64,000 nt of DNA from Streptomyces sp. NBC_00654 (GCF_026341775.1 NZ_JAPEOB010000002.1:1984001-2048000); one strand, 5' to 3'. Counted from the first letter of the stretch, positions 18,755-28,007 are shown. Program-made: numbers and translations. The notes: generated from the sequence alone by a model not told the origin.

Positions 18755-18759
18755 GCGGA

Positions 18760-18788
18760 GAGGCGCAGCCCGGACCGGGCTGCGCCTC
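18760..18788 (-). terminator. 14-bp hairpin directly upstream of the DUF2752 start
   Basis: Arms GAGGCGCAGCCCGG and CCGGGCTGCGCCTC are separated by one base. It follows the stop of the HGxxPAAW gene by about 38 bases and ends just before the DUF2752 ATG. It is either a terminator for the upstream gene or a structure limiting translation of DUF2752. Confidence 0.65.
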
Positions 18789-18825
18789 GCGTCGTGTCTC
18801 CGGCCGGGGCCGGAGGTCTCCGGTA

Positions 18826-19077
18826 TCAGTGGGAGATCTGGGCCTGCGAAGCGCGGGCCCTGGCCGCCGCCATCTCGGCCGACTCCTTCGGCATGCCGAG
18901 GCCCGCGGCCTTCATCGCGAGACCGACGACGCCACCGACGAAGATGACGGCGATACCGGCCCAGAAGCCGAGCGGGTTGGCCGCGACCATGAAGACGCCT
19001 GCGACGCAGAAGCCGATGAACGAGATGATGACACCGGTCCAGGCGGCCGGGGTGTGTCCGTGGCTGCTGCCCGCCAT
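18826..19077 (-). CDS. HGxxPAAW-type small membrane protein
   Basis: 83 residues. The N-terminus MAGSSHGHTPAAW matches the HGxxPAAW motif that names this actinobacterial family. Two transmembrane segments follow (about 14-33 and 38-58), then a polar, Ala-rich tail. Function is unknown; the family commonly sits beside trp genes. ATG 19077 has an excellent GAGGAG six bases upstream. The 107-base gap to the next gene upstream could hold its own promoter. Confidence 0.85.
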   Translation of the reverse strand: MAGSSHGHTPAAWTGVIISFIGFCVAGVFMVAANPLGFWAGIAVIFVGGVVGLAMKAAGLGMPKESAEMAAARARASQAQISH

Positions 19078-19184
19078 GAGTTGCTCCTCGTTGGTGTTGC
19101 GCTGTGGATATCGCCGTGACTGGCGCCACGGGGAAAGCTCACGGTCATTGTCCCGTACGTGCCGGTAGGACGTGAGCTGGGGGG

Positions 19185-19865
19185 TCATGCCTCGCGCGTC
19201 GGGTCCTCGCCGCGGTCCAGGGCCTTCCACAGGTCCTCGGGCCGGTCGGGGTCCGGGGCGGTGCGGGGGGCCTTGCCGGGGCGCGGGGTGCCGTCGCGCT
19301 CGTACCGTCCCGACATGGCGGGCCAGCGGCTGCCGTAGCGCAGGGCGAGCAGCCCGGCGAGCAGGATCAGCGCGCCGCCGACGGCCGTGAGGTACGGCCA
19401 GGCGGTGTGGCTGAGGGCGCCGACGGTGGCGGAGGCGTCACCGGTGGAGCGGGCGGCCTTCTCGTCGAGGGCGGCGCTGTCGAAGGCTCCGGACCAGGAG
19501 CTGAGTGCCGCGCCGAGTCCGCTGAGGGCGAGGAGCCCGGAGACGGCCAGGCGTCCGGCACCGCGTACGGCGAAGACGGCGACGAGAGCGGCCAGGGCGA
19601 CGACGGCCAGGGCGGCCGGCAGCCCGGTGACGTCCTGGCCGTCGGCGGTCAGCGGCAGGGTGCCGCCGCCGACGGAGGCCTTGCCCTCGGCCCATGTCTG
19701 CCCGGAGGCCAGGAGGACGACGGCCGCGCCGATCGCGCCGAGGAACAGACCGGCGGCCAGACTGCGGCGGCTTCCCGCGGAGTCGGGTGCGGAGGCGGGC
19801 GCGGAGTCGGACACGACGGCTCGGGCGCGGGGCTGGGGTACGGGCACGGCACTCACGCCCTCCAC
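19185..19865 (-). CDS. Trp-operon-associated membrane protein (Trp_oprn_chp family)
   Basis: 226 residues with four hydrophobic segments (about 36-55, 82-100, 107-122 and 156-176) and a polar C-terminus ending PDRPEDLWKALDRGEDPT. This architecture and the position right after trpE match the actinobacterial tryptophan-associated membrane family; its role is unknown. The GTG start shares one base with the trpE stop (TAGTG), so it should be translationally coupled to trpE, which is the best hint that it belongs to Trp physiology. Confidence 0.82.
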   Translation of the reverse strand: MEGVSAVPVPQPRARAVVSDSAPASAPDSAGSRRSLAAGLFLGAIGAAVVLLASGQTWAEGKASVGGGTLPLTADGQDVTGLPAALAVVALAALVAVFAVRGAGRLAVSGLLALSGLGAALSSWSGAFDSAALDEKAARSTGDASATVGALSHTAWPYLTAVGGALILLAGLLALRYGSRWPAMSGRYERDGTPRPGKAPRTAPDPDRPEDLWKALDRGEDPTREA

Positions 19866-21373
19866 TATCCCCTACCGCTCCGGTGCTCGCGGAGGCGGTT
19901 GGCCGTATGGACGGCCCGCAGCACGGCGGCCGCCTTGTTGCGGCACTCGGTGTCCTCGGCGACCGGGTCGGAATCGGCGACGATCCCCGCTCCGGCCTGG
20001 ACGTACGCGGTTCCGTCACGCAGCAGCGCGGTGCGGATGGCGATGGCGGTGTCGGAGTCCCCGGCGAAGTCGAGGTAGCCGACGCAGCCTCCGTACAGCC
20101 CGCGGCGGGTGGGTTCGAGCTCCTCGATGATCTGCATCGCCCGCGGTTTGGGTGCGCCGGAGAGGGTGCCCGCGGGGAAGCAGGCGGTGAGGACGTCGAA
20201 GGCGGTCCGGCCCTCGGTGACCCGGCCGGTGACGGTGGAGACGATGTGCATCACGTGCGAGTACCGCTCGACCGACATGAAGTCGACGACCTCGACGCTG
20301 CCGGGTTCGCAGACGCGCCCGAGGTCGTTGCGGCCGAGGTCGACGAGCATCAGGTGCTCGGCGCGTTCCTTCGGGTCGGCCAGCAGTTCCTCGGCGAGCG
20401 CCTGGTCCTCCTGCGGGGTGGCGCCGCGGTGCCGGGTCCCGGCGATCGGGTGGAGCATGGCCCGCCCGTCCTCGACCTTGACCAGGGCCTCGGGGCTGGA
20501 GCCGACGACATCGAAGCCGTCGAAGCGGAAGAGGTACATGTACGGCGACGGGTTGGTGGCGCGCAGCACCCGGTAGACGTCCAACGCGCTTGCCGTGCAA
20601 GGGGTTTCGAAGCGCTGGGAGGGGACGACCTGGAAGGCCTCGCCGGCCCTGATCCGTTCCTTGACGTCCTCGACGGCGTCCTGGAACGCCTCACCGCCCC
20701 ACAGTGCGGTGTACTCCGGCAGCTCGGACGGGGGCAGGAGGGCGGGGGCGTTCTCGACGGGCCGGCGCAGGTCCTGCTCCATCGCGTCGAGCCGGGCGAC
20801 GGCGTCCGCGTACGCCTCGTCGACACCGGTCGAGAGGTCGTTGTGGTTGATCGCGTTGGCGATCAGCAGGACGGTGCCGTCCCAGTGGTCCAGGACGGCG
20901 AGGTCCGAGGTGAGGAGCATGGTCAGCTCGGGGAGCCCCAGGTCGTCGCCGCCGTGCTCACCGATCTTCTCCAGGCGGCGCACGATGTCGTACCCGAGGT
21001 AGCCGACCATGCCGCCGGTGAAGGGCGGCAGCCCCTCGCCGGCGACCAGGTCGCGCGGGGTGTGCAGGGTCTCGACGGTGGCGCGCAGGGCCCGGAGCGG
21101 GTCGCCGTCGGCGGGGACGCCGACGGGCGGCGTGCCCAGCCAGTGGGCCTGCCCGTCGCGGGCGGTGAGGGTGGCGTCGCTGCGTACCCCGATGAAGGAG
21201 TAGCGGGACCAGGTGCGGCCGTTCTCCGCGGATTCGAGGAGGAAGGTCCCGGTCCGCTCCGCCGCGAGCTTGCGGTAGAGCCCGACGGGGGTGTCGCCGT
21301 CCGCGAGGAGCCGGCGGCTGACGGGGATGACGCGCCGGTCGATGGCCAGCTTGCGGAAGGTGTCGAGATCCAT
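19865..21373 (-). CDS. trpE: Anthranilate synthase component I
   Basis: 502 residues. Converts chorismate to anthranilate using ammonia from a glutaminase subunit. The N-terminal region carries the feedback-site element [18 protein letters not shown]. Chorismate-binding motifs follow: [52 protein letters not shown] and [17 protein letters not shown]. No trpG or trpD lies in the window, so the amidotransferase must come from elsewhere. It follows hisI by 11 bases, too little for a leader or attenuator, so it is probably read from a promoter before hisI. Confidence 0.97.
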   Translation of the reverse strand: MDLDTFRKLAIDRRVIPVSRRLLADGDTPVGLYRKLAAERTGTFLLESAENGRTWSRYSFIGVRSDATLTARDGQAHWLGTPPVGVPADGDPLRALRATVETLHTPRDLVAGEGLPPFTGGMVGYLGYDIVRRLEKIGEHGGDDLGLPELTMLLTSDLAVLDHWDGTVLLIANAINHNDLSTGVDEAYADAVARLDAMEQDLRRPVENAPALLPPSELPEYTALWGGEAFQDAVEDVKERIRAGEAFQVVPSQRFETPCTASALDVYRVLRATNPSPYMYLFRFDGFDVVGSSPEALVKVEDGRAMLHPIAGTRHRGATPQEDQALAEELLADPKERAEHLMLVDLGRNDLGRVCEPGSVEVVDFMSVERYSHVMHIVSTVTGRVTEGRTAFDVLTACFPAGTLSGAPKPRAMQIIEELEPTRRGLYGGCVGYLDFAGDSDTAIAIRTALLRDGTAYVQAGAGIVADSDPVAEDTECRNKAAAVLRAVHTANRLREHRSGRG

Positions 21374-21384
21374 GGCCGGTGACC

Positions 21385-21753
21385 TTACTGGGCGAGGGGG
21401 AGGACGTCGGCGTCGAAACAGGTGCGGTCCCCGGTGTGGCAGGCGGCACCCGTCTGGTCGACCTTCACCAGGACGGTGTCGGCGTCACAGTCCAGCGCGA
21501 CCGACTTCACCCGCTGGATGTGCCCGGAGGTGTCGCCCTTGACCCAGTACTCCTGCCGGCTGCGCGACCAGTAGGTGCAGCGGCCGGTGGTGAGGGTGCG
21601 GTGCAGCGCCTCGTCGTCCATCCAGCCGAGCATCAGCACCTCGCCGGTGTCGTACTGCTGGGCGATGGCCGGGACCAGACCGTCGGCGCCGCGCCTGAGG
21701 CGGGCGGCGATGGCGGGGTCGAGGCTGCTGGCGGGCGGCGGGGTGCTGGTCAT
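21385..21753 (-). CDS. hisI: Phosphoribosyl-AMP cyclohydrolase
   Basis: 122 residues, the stand-alone cyclohydrolase of histidine synthesis (no fused HisE domain). Metal and substrate motifs are present: [35 protein letters not shown], the [11 protein letters not shown]g2+ site and the Zn ligands in [13 protein letters not shown]. It sits 11 bases before trpE, physically linking the two pathways, and well away from the other his genes. ATG 21753 is used; ATG 21762 would add three residues. Confidence 0.95.
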   Translation of the reverse strand: MTSTPPPASSLDPAIAARLRRGADGLVPAIAQQYDTGEVLMLGWMDDEALHRTLTTGRCTYWSRSRQEYWVKGDTSGHIQRVKSVALDCDADTVLVKVDQTGAACHTGDRTCFDADVLPLAQ

Positions 21754-21838
21754 GCGGTCCATTGTGCCGTGGCCGCGGGGGCCGTCCGGGCGGGCGTCCA
21801 CTGGGCGGACGGCGCGGCCCGGCCGTACGCTGGCGGGC

Positions 21839-22471
21839 ATGTCGACCCATGCGAAGCGTGAACGTCTGCTGCTTGCCGACCTGTTGGAGGCGGCGGGCCC
21901 GGAGGCCCCGACCCTGTGCGACGGCTGGAAGACCCGCGACCTGGCCGCCCATGTGGTGGTGCGCGAGCGCCGCGCGGACGCGGCGGGCGGGCTGCTGCTG
22001 GGCGCGCTGCGGACCCGGATGGAGCGGGTGCAGGCCGAGTTCGCGGCGAAGCCGTACGAGGAGCTGATCCAGCTCATCCGTACGGGACCGCCGCGCTTTT
22101 CCCCGTACTCCCTCAAGCAGCTCGACGAGGTGGCGAACACGATCGAGTTCTACGTCCATACGGAGGACGTGCGCCGGGCCCAGCCGGACTGGTCGCGGCG
22201 GGAGCTGGACCCGGTCTTCTCCGATGTGCTGTGGTCACGCACCGAGAAGATGGCCCGGCTGCTGGGCCGCCGGTCCCCGGTGGGCGTGGTGCTGCGCCGC
22301 CCGGACGGCCAGACGGCGGTGGCGCACAAGGGCACACCGGTGGTGACGGTCACCGGGGAGCCGGGTGAGCTGCTGCTGTTCGCGTTCGGCCGGCAGGACG
22401 TGGCCTCGGTGGAGCTGGACGGCGACAAGGAGGCGGTGGCCCGGCTGCGGACGGCCCAGCTGGGGATGTAG
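21839..22471 (+). CDS. DinB-like putative metal-binding protein (TIGR03085 type)
   Basis: 210 residues, mycothiol-dependent maleylpyruvate isomerase-N/DinB-like four-helix family. Candidate metal residues are His in the [14 protein letters not shown] helix and in [16 protein letters not shown], at the expected places. In characterised relatives such folds bind a divalent metal and a low-molecular-weight thiol; the reaction here is unknown. ATG 21839 is divergent from hisI with only 85 bases between, so the promoters overlap or abut. The C-terminal portion resembles the SCP2-like cap of these proteins. Confidence 0.75.
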   Translation: MSTHAKRERLLLADLLEAAGPEAPTLCDGWKTRDLAAHVVVRERRADAAGGLLLGALRTRMERVQAEFAAKPYEELIQLIRTGPPRFSPYSLKQLDEVANTIEFYVHTEDVRRAQPDWSRRELDPVFSDVLWSRTEKMARLLGRRSPVGVVLRRPDGQTAVAHKGTPVVTVTGEPGELLLFAFGRQDVASVELDGDKEAVARLRTAQLGM

Positions 22472-22503
22472 GCCCCGGCCCCGGCCCGGCCGCAGGGGGC
22501 GGG

Positions 22504-22545
22504 GCGTACGGGCGGGCCGCAGGCGTACGGGCGGGTCGCAGGCGT
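22504..22545. repeat. 19-bp direct repeat in a convergent intergenic gap
   Basis: GCGTACGGGCGGGCCGCAG at 22504 is repeated with one change at 22523, and a third partial copy starts at 22542. It lies between two convergent genes and could reflect slippage or form terminator structures. Confidence 0.8.
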
Positions 22546-22557
22546 ACGGGGCCGGGG

Positions 22558-23817
22558 TCAGCCCGGGAGTTCGGCGCGGCGCAGCCGGGTGAAGGCCAGG
22601 CCGATGGCGCCGCCCGCCGCGCACAGCGCCCCGCTGGCGACGAAGACCGGGCCGGTGCCCCAGGCGGCGACGGCCGCGCCGGTGACCGGGTAGCTGAGCG
22701 GTGCGACGGCGTGGGTGAAGAGCGTCGAGACCGAGGTGACCCGGCCCAGATAGGCGGGTTCCGTCGCGGTCTGCACGAGGGCCGCGCACAGGGCGCCGCC
22801 GAGGCCCATGAGGAGTCCGACGAGGGCGGCGACCACGGCGGCCACGGCCACCGAGGGCGCGTACGCGAGGACACCGAGGCCGATCGCGCCGACGATCACC
22901 AGCAGGCACATCACGAGCCCGCCGCGCGGCACCCGGCCGCGCACCGCGAGCAGCAGCGCGGCGGCGCCCGCGCCGATGCCGAACGCGGCGACGATCCAGC
23001 CCATTCCGGTGGCGCCCCAGCCGCGCTGCCGGGCGAGCAGGATCATGCCGAGGTTGAGCGGGCCGACGAAGCCCAGCTCGCTGACGGCGATGACGAGCAT
23101 GAGCGGGCCGAGCAGCGGGTGGCGGCGGATGTGGCGCAGTCCGTCGGTCAGCTCCTGCCACGCCGTGCCCGGTTCCCCGGCGGCCTCCGGCTGTTCGGGC
23201 AGCGGTCGCGTGCGTACGAGCAGGAGCAGCGGCAGCGAGAGCGCGAAGAGCACTCCGGCGGCGGCGAAGGCGAGCACGGGCCCGCCGAGGGCCACCGCGA
23301 GGCCGCCGAGCGGGGCGCCGGCGACATTGGCGCCCCGGGCGGCGAGGCCGCGCAGTCCCTGGATCCTGGCGAGCTGTCCGGGGGCGCTGATCCGGGGCGG
23401 CAGCGCCCCGACTGCGGGGAGGAACAGAGCGTCGACCACGCCGAAGACCAGTGCGACGGCGATCAGCATCCATACGGCGGGAGAGGTGAACAGCAGGGCC
23501 CCGGCCAGGCCCAGGACGACGAGACAGCGCGCGATGTCGCTGCCGATGACGACCCGGCGCGGGCCGAGCCGGTCGGCGAGCACTCCCCCGCCGAGCATCA
23601 GCAGGGCCCTGGGTATGGAGCCGGCGGCCAGGACGAGTCCGGTCTGGGAGTCGCTGCCGGCCCGGGACGCGGCCCAGGCGAGCGCCATGTAGTAGACGCT
23701 GTCGCCGATCATCGACGCGGTGTACGCGCCGAGCCAGCGCAGGACGTTGCCGTCGCGGTGGGCGGGCCGTTCGGCCGGATCCCCGGGGCCGGGGGCGGTG
23801 AGGGTGGCGCTGGTCAT
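22558..23817 (-). CDS. MFS transporter, probable drug exporter
   Basis: 419 residues with about twelve hydrophobic segments. The major facilitator motif A region between helices 2 and 3 reads GGGVLADRLGPRRVVIGSD, and a central loop (about 195-220) divides two six-helix halves. Overall it resembles the EntS-type/MFS-3 exporters that remove small organic molecules. It lies 29 bases downstream of an ArsR-family repressor on the same strand, a classic repressor-exporter pair, so expression is probably induced by the exported compound. The substrate is unknown. Confidence 0.88.
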   Translation of the reverse strand: MTSATLTAPGPGDPAERPAHRDGNVLRWLGAYTASMIGDSVYYMALAWAASRAGSDSQTGLVLAAGSIPRALLMLGGGVLADRLGPRRVVIGSDIARCLVVLGLAGALLFTSPAVWMLIAVALVFGVVDALFLPAVGALPPRISAPGQLARIQGLRGLAARGANVAGAPLGGLAVALGGPVLAFAAAGVLFALSLPLLLLVRTRPLPEQPEAAGEPGTAWQELTDGLRHIRRHPLLGPLMLVIAVSELGFVGPLNLGMILLARQRGWGATGMGWIVAAFGIGAGAAALLLAVRGRVPRGGLVMCLLVIVGAIGLGVLAYAPSVAVAAVVAALVGLLMGLGGALCAALVQTATEPAYLGRVTSVSTLFTHAVAPLSYPVTGAAVAAWGTGPVFVASGALCAAGGAIGLAFTRLRRAELPG

Positions 23818-23846
23818 CGGTTCGTCCTCTCGGGGCGGGCGGCGCG

Positions 23847-24434
23847 TCAGGTCCGGAACGGGAATCCGTAGATGTGCAGGGCGACGTTCTCGCGCCCCTC
23901 CGTGTCGCCCGACTCCTCGCGGGCGCGGCCCTCGTCCTCGTACCGCCTGATCAGCGTGTGCATCTCACGGCTGAGGGAGGCCAGCTCCTCGGCGGTGAGC
24001 CGGCCCAGGAACTCGGAGCTGAAGGAGGCGCTGCGCCACTCGTCCGACCAGCTGCGGTAGGAGTCGAGATAGCGGCGGTAGAGCTCGATGTGCTGGTCGA
24101 ACGAGAGGCGTCCGATGGCGGAGTGCGTGGCGGCCTTCTCGGGGGCGTCGCGGAAGTCCTCGTCGTGGAAGGTCAGCCCGTGCGACGCGGGGCGCCACCA
24201 GCGTTCGCGGGCGTCCGTGCCCTGCTGCTCGGCCTCCTCGATCAGACCGTGGTCGGCGAGCTTGCGCAGGTGGTAGCTGACCAGTGAGACGGCCTCGTCG
24301 ACCTGCTCGGCGAGTTGGGAAGCGGTGGCCGAGCGCGCGATGTAGAGCGCGCGGTAGAGCTTCATCCGCAGGGGGTGGCCGAACGCCTTGAGGGTGGCGA
24401 GGTCGGAGACGCGGCGGGTTTCTTCGCTGGGCAT
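23847..24434 (-). CDS. ArsR-family winged-helix repressor
   Basis: 195 residues. The N-terminal winged helix spans about residues 10-90, with the recognition helix in ASQLAEQVDEAVSLVSYHLRKL and the wing through EEAEQQGTDARERWWRP. The C-terminal ~100 residues are helical and charged, likely for dimerisation or ligand sensing. There are no clustered Cys or His metal ligands, so an organic ligand is more likely than arsenite. A 24-base dyad ends 27 bases upstream of the start and is its probable operator, controlling itself and the exporter downstream. Confidence 0.9.
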   Translation of the reverse strand: MPSEETRRVSDLATLKAFGHPLRMKLYRALYIARSATASQLAEQVDEAVSLVSYHLRKLADHGLIEEAEQQGTDARERWWRPASHGLTFHDEDFRDAPEKAATHSAIGRLSFDQHIELYRRYLDSYRSWSDEWRSASFSSEFLGRLTAEELASLSREMHTLIRRYEDEGRAREESGDTEGRENVALHIYGFPFRT

Positions 24435-24460
24435 GCCTCCACCGTAGAAAGGAAAGGAAA

Positions 24461-24484
24461 CTTGCGCAATATTTATTGCGCAAG
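24461..24484. promoter_or_regulatory. ArsR-type operator dyad
   Basis: Perfect inverted repeat: CTTGCGCAATA, two bases, TATTGCGCAAG. It is strikingly AT-rich at the centre for this genome and lies immediately upstream of the ArsR-family gene, where an autoregulatory operator is expected. It probably also overlaps the promoter. Confidence 0.85.
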
Positions 24485-24546
24485 TTTTGTTGCGGGATTT
24501 GGAGGGTGGCTCGTCGTGGCGAAGGGCCGTGCCCGGTTCCGGTGGC

Positions 24547-24720
24547 TCAGCCGCCCAGCAGGCGGCGGGCGGCCAGCGCCAGGGACACCTCGACCGCGTC
24601 CGACGGCCGGGTCAGGCAGCGTCCGGTCAGCTGCTCGAACCGCCGGAGCCGGTTGAGCACGGTGTTGCGGTGGCAGTACAGCAGGTTCGCGTCCGCCGGC
24701 ACCGCCGGGGCGGTGCGGTG
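24547..24720 (-). pseudogene. 3' remnant of a PucR-type regulator gene
   Basis: The last ~55 codons encode the C-terminal helix-turn-helix of PucR/CdaR-type activators: [20 protein letters not shown], then [24 protein letters not shown] and a stop. In intact genes this follows 300 or more residues of sensory region. Upstream the frame runs into unrelated low-quality sequence and then out of frame into the lipase remnant, so the 5' part is gone. No start or ribosome binding site precedes the fragment. Confidence 0.75.
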
Positions 24721-24810
24721 CGCTGCGGCCCCACAGGACGGAGGCGAGGGCGCTGTGCCCCGGCACAGGCGCGGGGAGGGGCCGGACCGCCTCCCGGCGG
24801 CCGGGCCCCT

Positions 24811-25130
24811 CCCGGAGATCAGGACCTCCCGAAGGTGCCGTCGGCCGTGGAGGTCGGGTAGTAGATGGTGCCACCGCCGAAGCCGCTGACGCTCAGCGAG
24901 GAGACGGTGGTCTGCGAGGTGGCGTAGGAGCCTCGGCTCGCCTCGATGCTGGAGACGGTCGGCGCCGGTCCGCGCTCGTAGGGGTTGTCGGCGGCCCGGG
25001 CGCCGGGCACCAGGGCGGTCATCAGGCCCGCGGTCGCCGCGGCGGCCAGCAGGCCCTTGAGGGTACGGGAGCGGCTCTTGGCCGTCCGGGAGCGCGCGGA
25101 GGTGTCGCCGGAGGGGAGGTGCTGCTGCAC
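24811..25130 (-). pseudogene. 5' remnant of a secreted lipase/cutinase (PET-hydrolase-like family)
   Basis: From GTG 25130 (AGAGGA upstream) the frame encodes a signal peptide ([24 protein letters not shown]) and the mature start [21 protein letters not shown] through [20 protein letters not shown]. This is the N-terminus of streptomycete extracellular lipases and cutinase-like polyester hydrolases. There a one-base loss moves into a stop at 24819; the +1 frame continues with EVLISG, matching the family's AVVISPG, and then homology ends. The whole catalytic domain (Ser-Asp-His) is missing. An open frame of 103 codons could still make a secreted fragment. Confidence 0.8.
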
Positions 25131-25200
25131 GAGGGGGGTCCTCTCGGTCGTGGCGGAACCACACCGCGCGGGGACCGGGAGCCCGTCGTCCGGGGCTTTC

Positions 25201-25262
25201 GGGGTGCGCCGCGTGGGTACCGCCGTTGTTCGTCGGCGGTCATCACTTTCGCGGCGCACCCC
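25201..25262. terminator. Nested inverted repeat between his operon and lipase remnant
   Basis: Outer arms GGGGTGCGCCGCG (25201-25213) and CGCGGCGCACCCC (25250-25262) enclose an inner stem ACCGCCG/CGGCGGT (25219-25225 and 25234-25240). It starts about 57 bases past the hisF stop, so it probably ends his transcription; it also lies upstream of the lipase remnant start and may once have been regulatory there. Confidence 0.65.
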
Positions 25263-25319
25263 TGGGGTACGCATCGGCGAGATCACCGGTCCTGACGGCC
25301 GGCCCTCCCGCGACGGCGG

Positions 25320-26075
25320 TCAGCGCACCGGGTGCCCGGCCTCCCGGAGGGCGCCCTTGACCTCGGAGATGCGCAGGTCCCCGAAGTGGAAGACGGACGC
25401 GGCGAGCACCGCGTCGGCGCCCGCGTCGATGGCGGGCGCGAAGTCCGCGAGCCGGCCCGCGCCCCCGGAGGCGATGACGGGGACGGTGACGTGGGCCCGT
25501 ACCGCCGAGATCATCTCGGTGTCGTAGCCGTCCTTGGTGCCGTCCGCGTCCATCGAGTTGAGCAGGATCTCGCCCGCGCCCAGCTCGGCGGCCCGGTGGG
25601 CCCATTCGACGGCGTCGATGCCGGTGCCCTTGCGTCCGCCGTGGGTGGTGACCTCGAAGGTGCCCGCCGCGGTGCGCCGGGCGTCGACGGAGAGCACGAG
25701 CACCTGGCGGCCGAAGCGTTCGGCGATCTCGCGGATCAGGTCGGGGCGGGCGATGGCGGCGGTGTTGACGCCGACCTTGTCCGCACCGGCGCGCAGCAGC
25801 TTGTCGACGTCGTCCGGGGTGCGGACGCCGCCGCCGACGGTGAGCGGGATGAAGACCTGCTCGGCGGTGCGCCGCACCACGTCGTAGGTCGTCTCGCGGT
25901 CGCCGCTGGAGGCGGTGATGTCGAGGAAGGTCAGCTCGTCGGCGCCCTCGGCGTCGTACAGCTTGGCCATCTCGACGGGGTCACCGGCGTCGCGCAGGTT
26001 CTGGAAGTTGACCCCCTTGACGACCCGGCCGTTGTCGACGTCCAGGCAGGGGATGACGCGTACCGCGAGGCTCAC
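25320..26075 (-). CDS. hisF: Imidazole glycerol phosphate synthase cyclase subunit
   Basis: 251 residues, (beta/alpha)8 barrel. Uses ammonia from HisH to turn PRFAR into imidazole glycerol phosphate and AICAR. Seen: [19 protein letters not shown] with the catalytic Asp, [29 protein letters not shown] with the second catalytic Asp, and [11 protein letters not shown] for phosphate binding. Start GTG 26075 overlaps the stop of the RidA gene (GTGA). Last gene of the his operon. Confidence 0.97.
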   Translation of the reverse strand: MSLAVRVIPCLDVDNGRVVKGVNFQNLRDAGDPVEMAKLYDAEGADELTFLDITASSGDRETTYDVVRRTAEQVFIPLTVGGGVRTPDDVDKLLRAGADKVGVNTAAIARPDLIREIAERFGRQVLVLSVDARRTAAGTFEVTTHGGRKGTGIDAVEWAHRAAELGAGEILLNSMDADGTKDGYDTEMISAVRAHVTVPVIASGGAGRLADFAPAIDAGADAVLAASVFHFGDLRISEVKGALREAGHPVR

Positions 26076-26470
26076 CGCGCACCTGCCCGGTACGCCTCGA
26101 CCTCGACCTCGACGACCAGGCTCGGGTCGACGAGGCCGGCCACGATGATCATGGACGCGGCGGGGCGCACGGCGTCGAACAACTCCTTGTGGGCGCGGCC
26201 GACGTCGTCCACGTCCCGGGCGTGGGTGAGGTACATCCGGGTGCGGACGACGTCCTCGCGGCCCAGGCCCGCCTCCTTCAGCGCCTCGAAGGCGACCTCG
26301 AAGGAGGTGATGGCCTGCTCGTACGGGCTGCCCGCCGAGATCTGGCCGTTGACCACGGAGGTGCAGCCGGAGACCAGGACCAGGCCGCCCGGGAGTTCCA
26401 CGGCGCGGGAGTAGCCGAACTTCTCCTCCCACGGGGCGCCCGAGGAGATGCGGCGTACGGAATCGGTCAT
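26072..26470 (-). CDS. RidA/YjgF-family protein
   Basis: 132 residues. RidA-type enzymes hydrolyse reactive enamine/imine intermediates made by PLP enzymes; other subfamily members differ. The core [21 protein letters not shown] and [15 protein letters not shown] are present, with Arg at the position that binds the substrate carboxylate in RidA. The usual PAxGPYSQA start of classic RidA is replaced by [15 protein letters not shown], so this is a divergent subfamily. It sits between priA and hisF with 4-base overlaps on both sides, so its amount is tied to histidine synthesis. Confidence 0.85.
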   Translation of the reverse strand: MTDSVRRISSGAPWEEKFGYSRAVELPGGLVLVSGCTSVVNGQISAGSPYEQAITSFEVAFEALKEAGLGREDVVRTRMYLTHARDVDDVGRAHKELFDAVRPAASMIIVAGLVDPSLVVEVEVEAYRAGAR

Positions 26471-27192
26471 GCCGAGACCGCCTTCAGCGCCTCTTCCAGG
26501 GTGAACGCCTCGGCGTACAGCGCCTTGCCGACGATGGCGCCCTCGACGCCGTCCGGCACGAGCGAGGAGATCGCCCGCAGGTCGTCCAGCGAGGAGACGC
26601 CGCCGGAGGCGACGACGGGCTTGTCGGTGACGGCGCAGACGTTCTTCAGGAGCTCCAGGTTGGGGCCCTGGAGGGTGCCGTCCTTGGCGATGTCGGTGAC
26701 GACGTAGCGGGCGCAGCCCTCGGAGTCGAGGCGGGCGAGCGTCTCGTAGAGATCGCCGCCGTCGCGGGTCCAGCCGCGTCCGCGCAGCGTCGTGCCGCGT
26801 ACGTCCAGGCCGACCGCGATCTTGTCGCCGTGCTCCGCGATGACCTTGGCGACCCACTCGGGGGTCTCCAGCGCGGCGGTGCCGAGGTTGACCCGGCGGC
26901 AGCCGGTGGCGAGGGCGGCGGCGAGCGAGGCGTCGTCGCGGATGCCGCCGGACAGCTCGACCTTGATGTCCATGGCGCCGGCCACTTCGGCGATCAGCTT
27001 CCGGTTGTCGCCGGTGCCGAAGGCGGCGTCCAGGTCGACGAGGTGCAGCCACTCGGCCCCGGCGCGCTGCCAGGCGAGGGCGGCCTCCAGCGGGGAGCCG
27101 TAGGAGGTCTCGGAGCCGGACTCGCCGTGGACGAGGCGGACGGCCTGGCCGTCGCGGACGTCGACGGCGGGGAGCAGTTCAAGCTTCGGCAT
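26467..27192 (-). CDS. priA: Bifunctional phosphoribosyl isomerase A (HisA/TrpF)
   Basis: 241 residues, (beta/alpha)8 barrel isomerising ProFAR in histidine synthesis. In actinobacteria this protein, PriA, also isomerises phosphoribosyl anthranilate in place of TrpF, as shown in S. coelicolor and Mycobacterium; no trpF is present in either trp gene group here, which fits. Motifs: [18 protein letters not shown] with the catalytic Asp, [31 protein letters not shown] with the second Asp, and [13 protein letters not shown]. The start overlaps the hisH stop (TAATG). Confidence 0.95.
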   Translation of the reverse strand: MPKLELLPAVDVRDGQAVRLVHGESGSETSYGSPLEAALAWQRAGAEWLHLVDLDAAFGTGDNRKLIAEVAGAMDIKVELSGGIRDDASLAAALATGCRRVNLGTAALETPEWVAKVIAEHGDKIAVGLDVRGTTLRGRGWTRDGGDLYETLARLDSEGCARYVVTDIAKDGTLQGPNLELLKNVCAVTDKPVVASGGVSSLDDLRAISSLVPDGVEGAIVGKALYAEAFTLEEALKAVSA

Positions 27193-27833
27193 TACAGCGT
27201 CTCGATCCAGTTGGTCAGCAGCTGGGCGCCGGCATCGCCGGACTTCTCGGGGTGGAACTGGGTGGCCCACAGCGCGCCGTTCTCCACGGCCGCCACGAAC
27301 CGCTCGCCGTGCGTGGCCCAGGTGACCCTGGGAGCACGGATCTTGGCGTTGGTGACTTCGAGGGACCAGTCGTGCGCGGCGTAGGAGTGCACGAAGTAGT
27401 AGCGCGCGTCCGCGTCGAGACCGGCGAAGAGCCGGGAGTCCTCGGGGGATTCGACGGTGTTCCAGCCCATGTGCGGGACGACGTCGGCCTTGAGCGGGCC
27501 GACGGTGCCGGGCCACTCGTCCAGGCCCTCGGTCTCCACGCCGTGCTCGATGCCGCGCTCGAACAGGATCTGCATACCGACGCAGATGCCCATGACCGGG
27601 CGCCCGCCGGAGAGCCTGCGGCCGATGATCCAGTCGCCGCGGGCCCGCTTCAGCCCGTCCATGCAGGCGGAGAAGGCACCGACGCCGGGCACCAGCAGCC
27701 CGTCCGCGTTCATCGCCCGGTCGTAGTCGCGGGTGATCTCCACGTCCGCGCCGACATGGGCCAGGGCCCGCTCGGCGGAACGGACGTTGCCGAAGCCGTA
27801 GTCGAAGACGACGACCTTCTTGTTGTCGCTCAC
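27192..27833 (-). CDS. hisH: Imidazole glycerol phosphate synthase glutaminase subunit
   Basis: 213 residues, class I glutamine amidotransferase delivering ammonia to HisF. The nucleophile is the Cys in [13 protein letters not shown]; the His and Glu of the triad are in [27 protein letters not shown] and [17 protein letters not shown] are also typical. GTG 27833 begins [13 protein letters not shown]. Ten bases separate it from the small membrane gene upstream. Confidence 0.97.
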   Translation of the reverse strand: MSDNKKVVVFDYGFGNVRSAERALAHVGADVEITRDYDRAMNADGLLVPGVGAFSACMDGLKRARGDWIIGRRLSGGRPVMGICVGMQILFERGIEHGVETEGLDEWPGTVGPLKADVVPHMGWNTVESPEDSRLFAGLDADARYYFVHSYAAHDWSLEVTNAKIRAPRVTWATHGERFVAAVENGALWATQFHPEKSGDAGAQLLTNWIETL

Positions 27834-27843
27834 AGCTCGTTCC

Positions 27844-28007
27844 TCAGTCCCAGAGTCCCTGGATCCGCATGACGCCTGCCACCAGGCACATCACGGAGGC
27901 GATCGAGAGCAGGACGATGACGCCCTTGGGCATGCCCTGCTTCGAGAAGGAGTAGACGCCGCCGGCCAGGAAGAGGCCGACGACTATCAGGATGGTGTTG
28001 AGGCCGG

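Noticed and set aside
24811..25130. Functional secreted polyester hydrolase
   Set aside because: The catalytic Ser, Asp and His and most of the fold are missing; only signal peptide and N-terminus remain.
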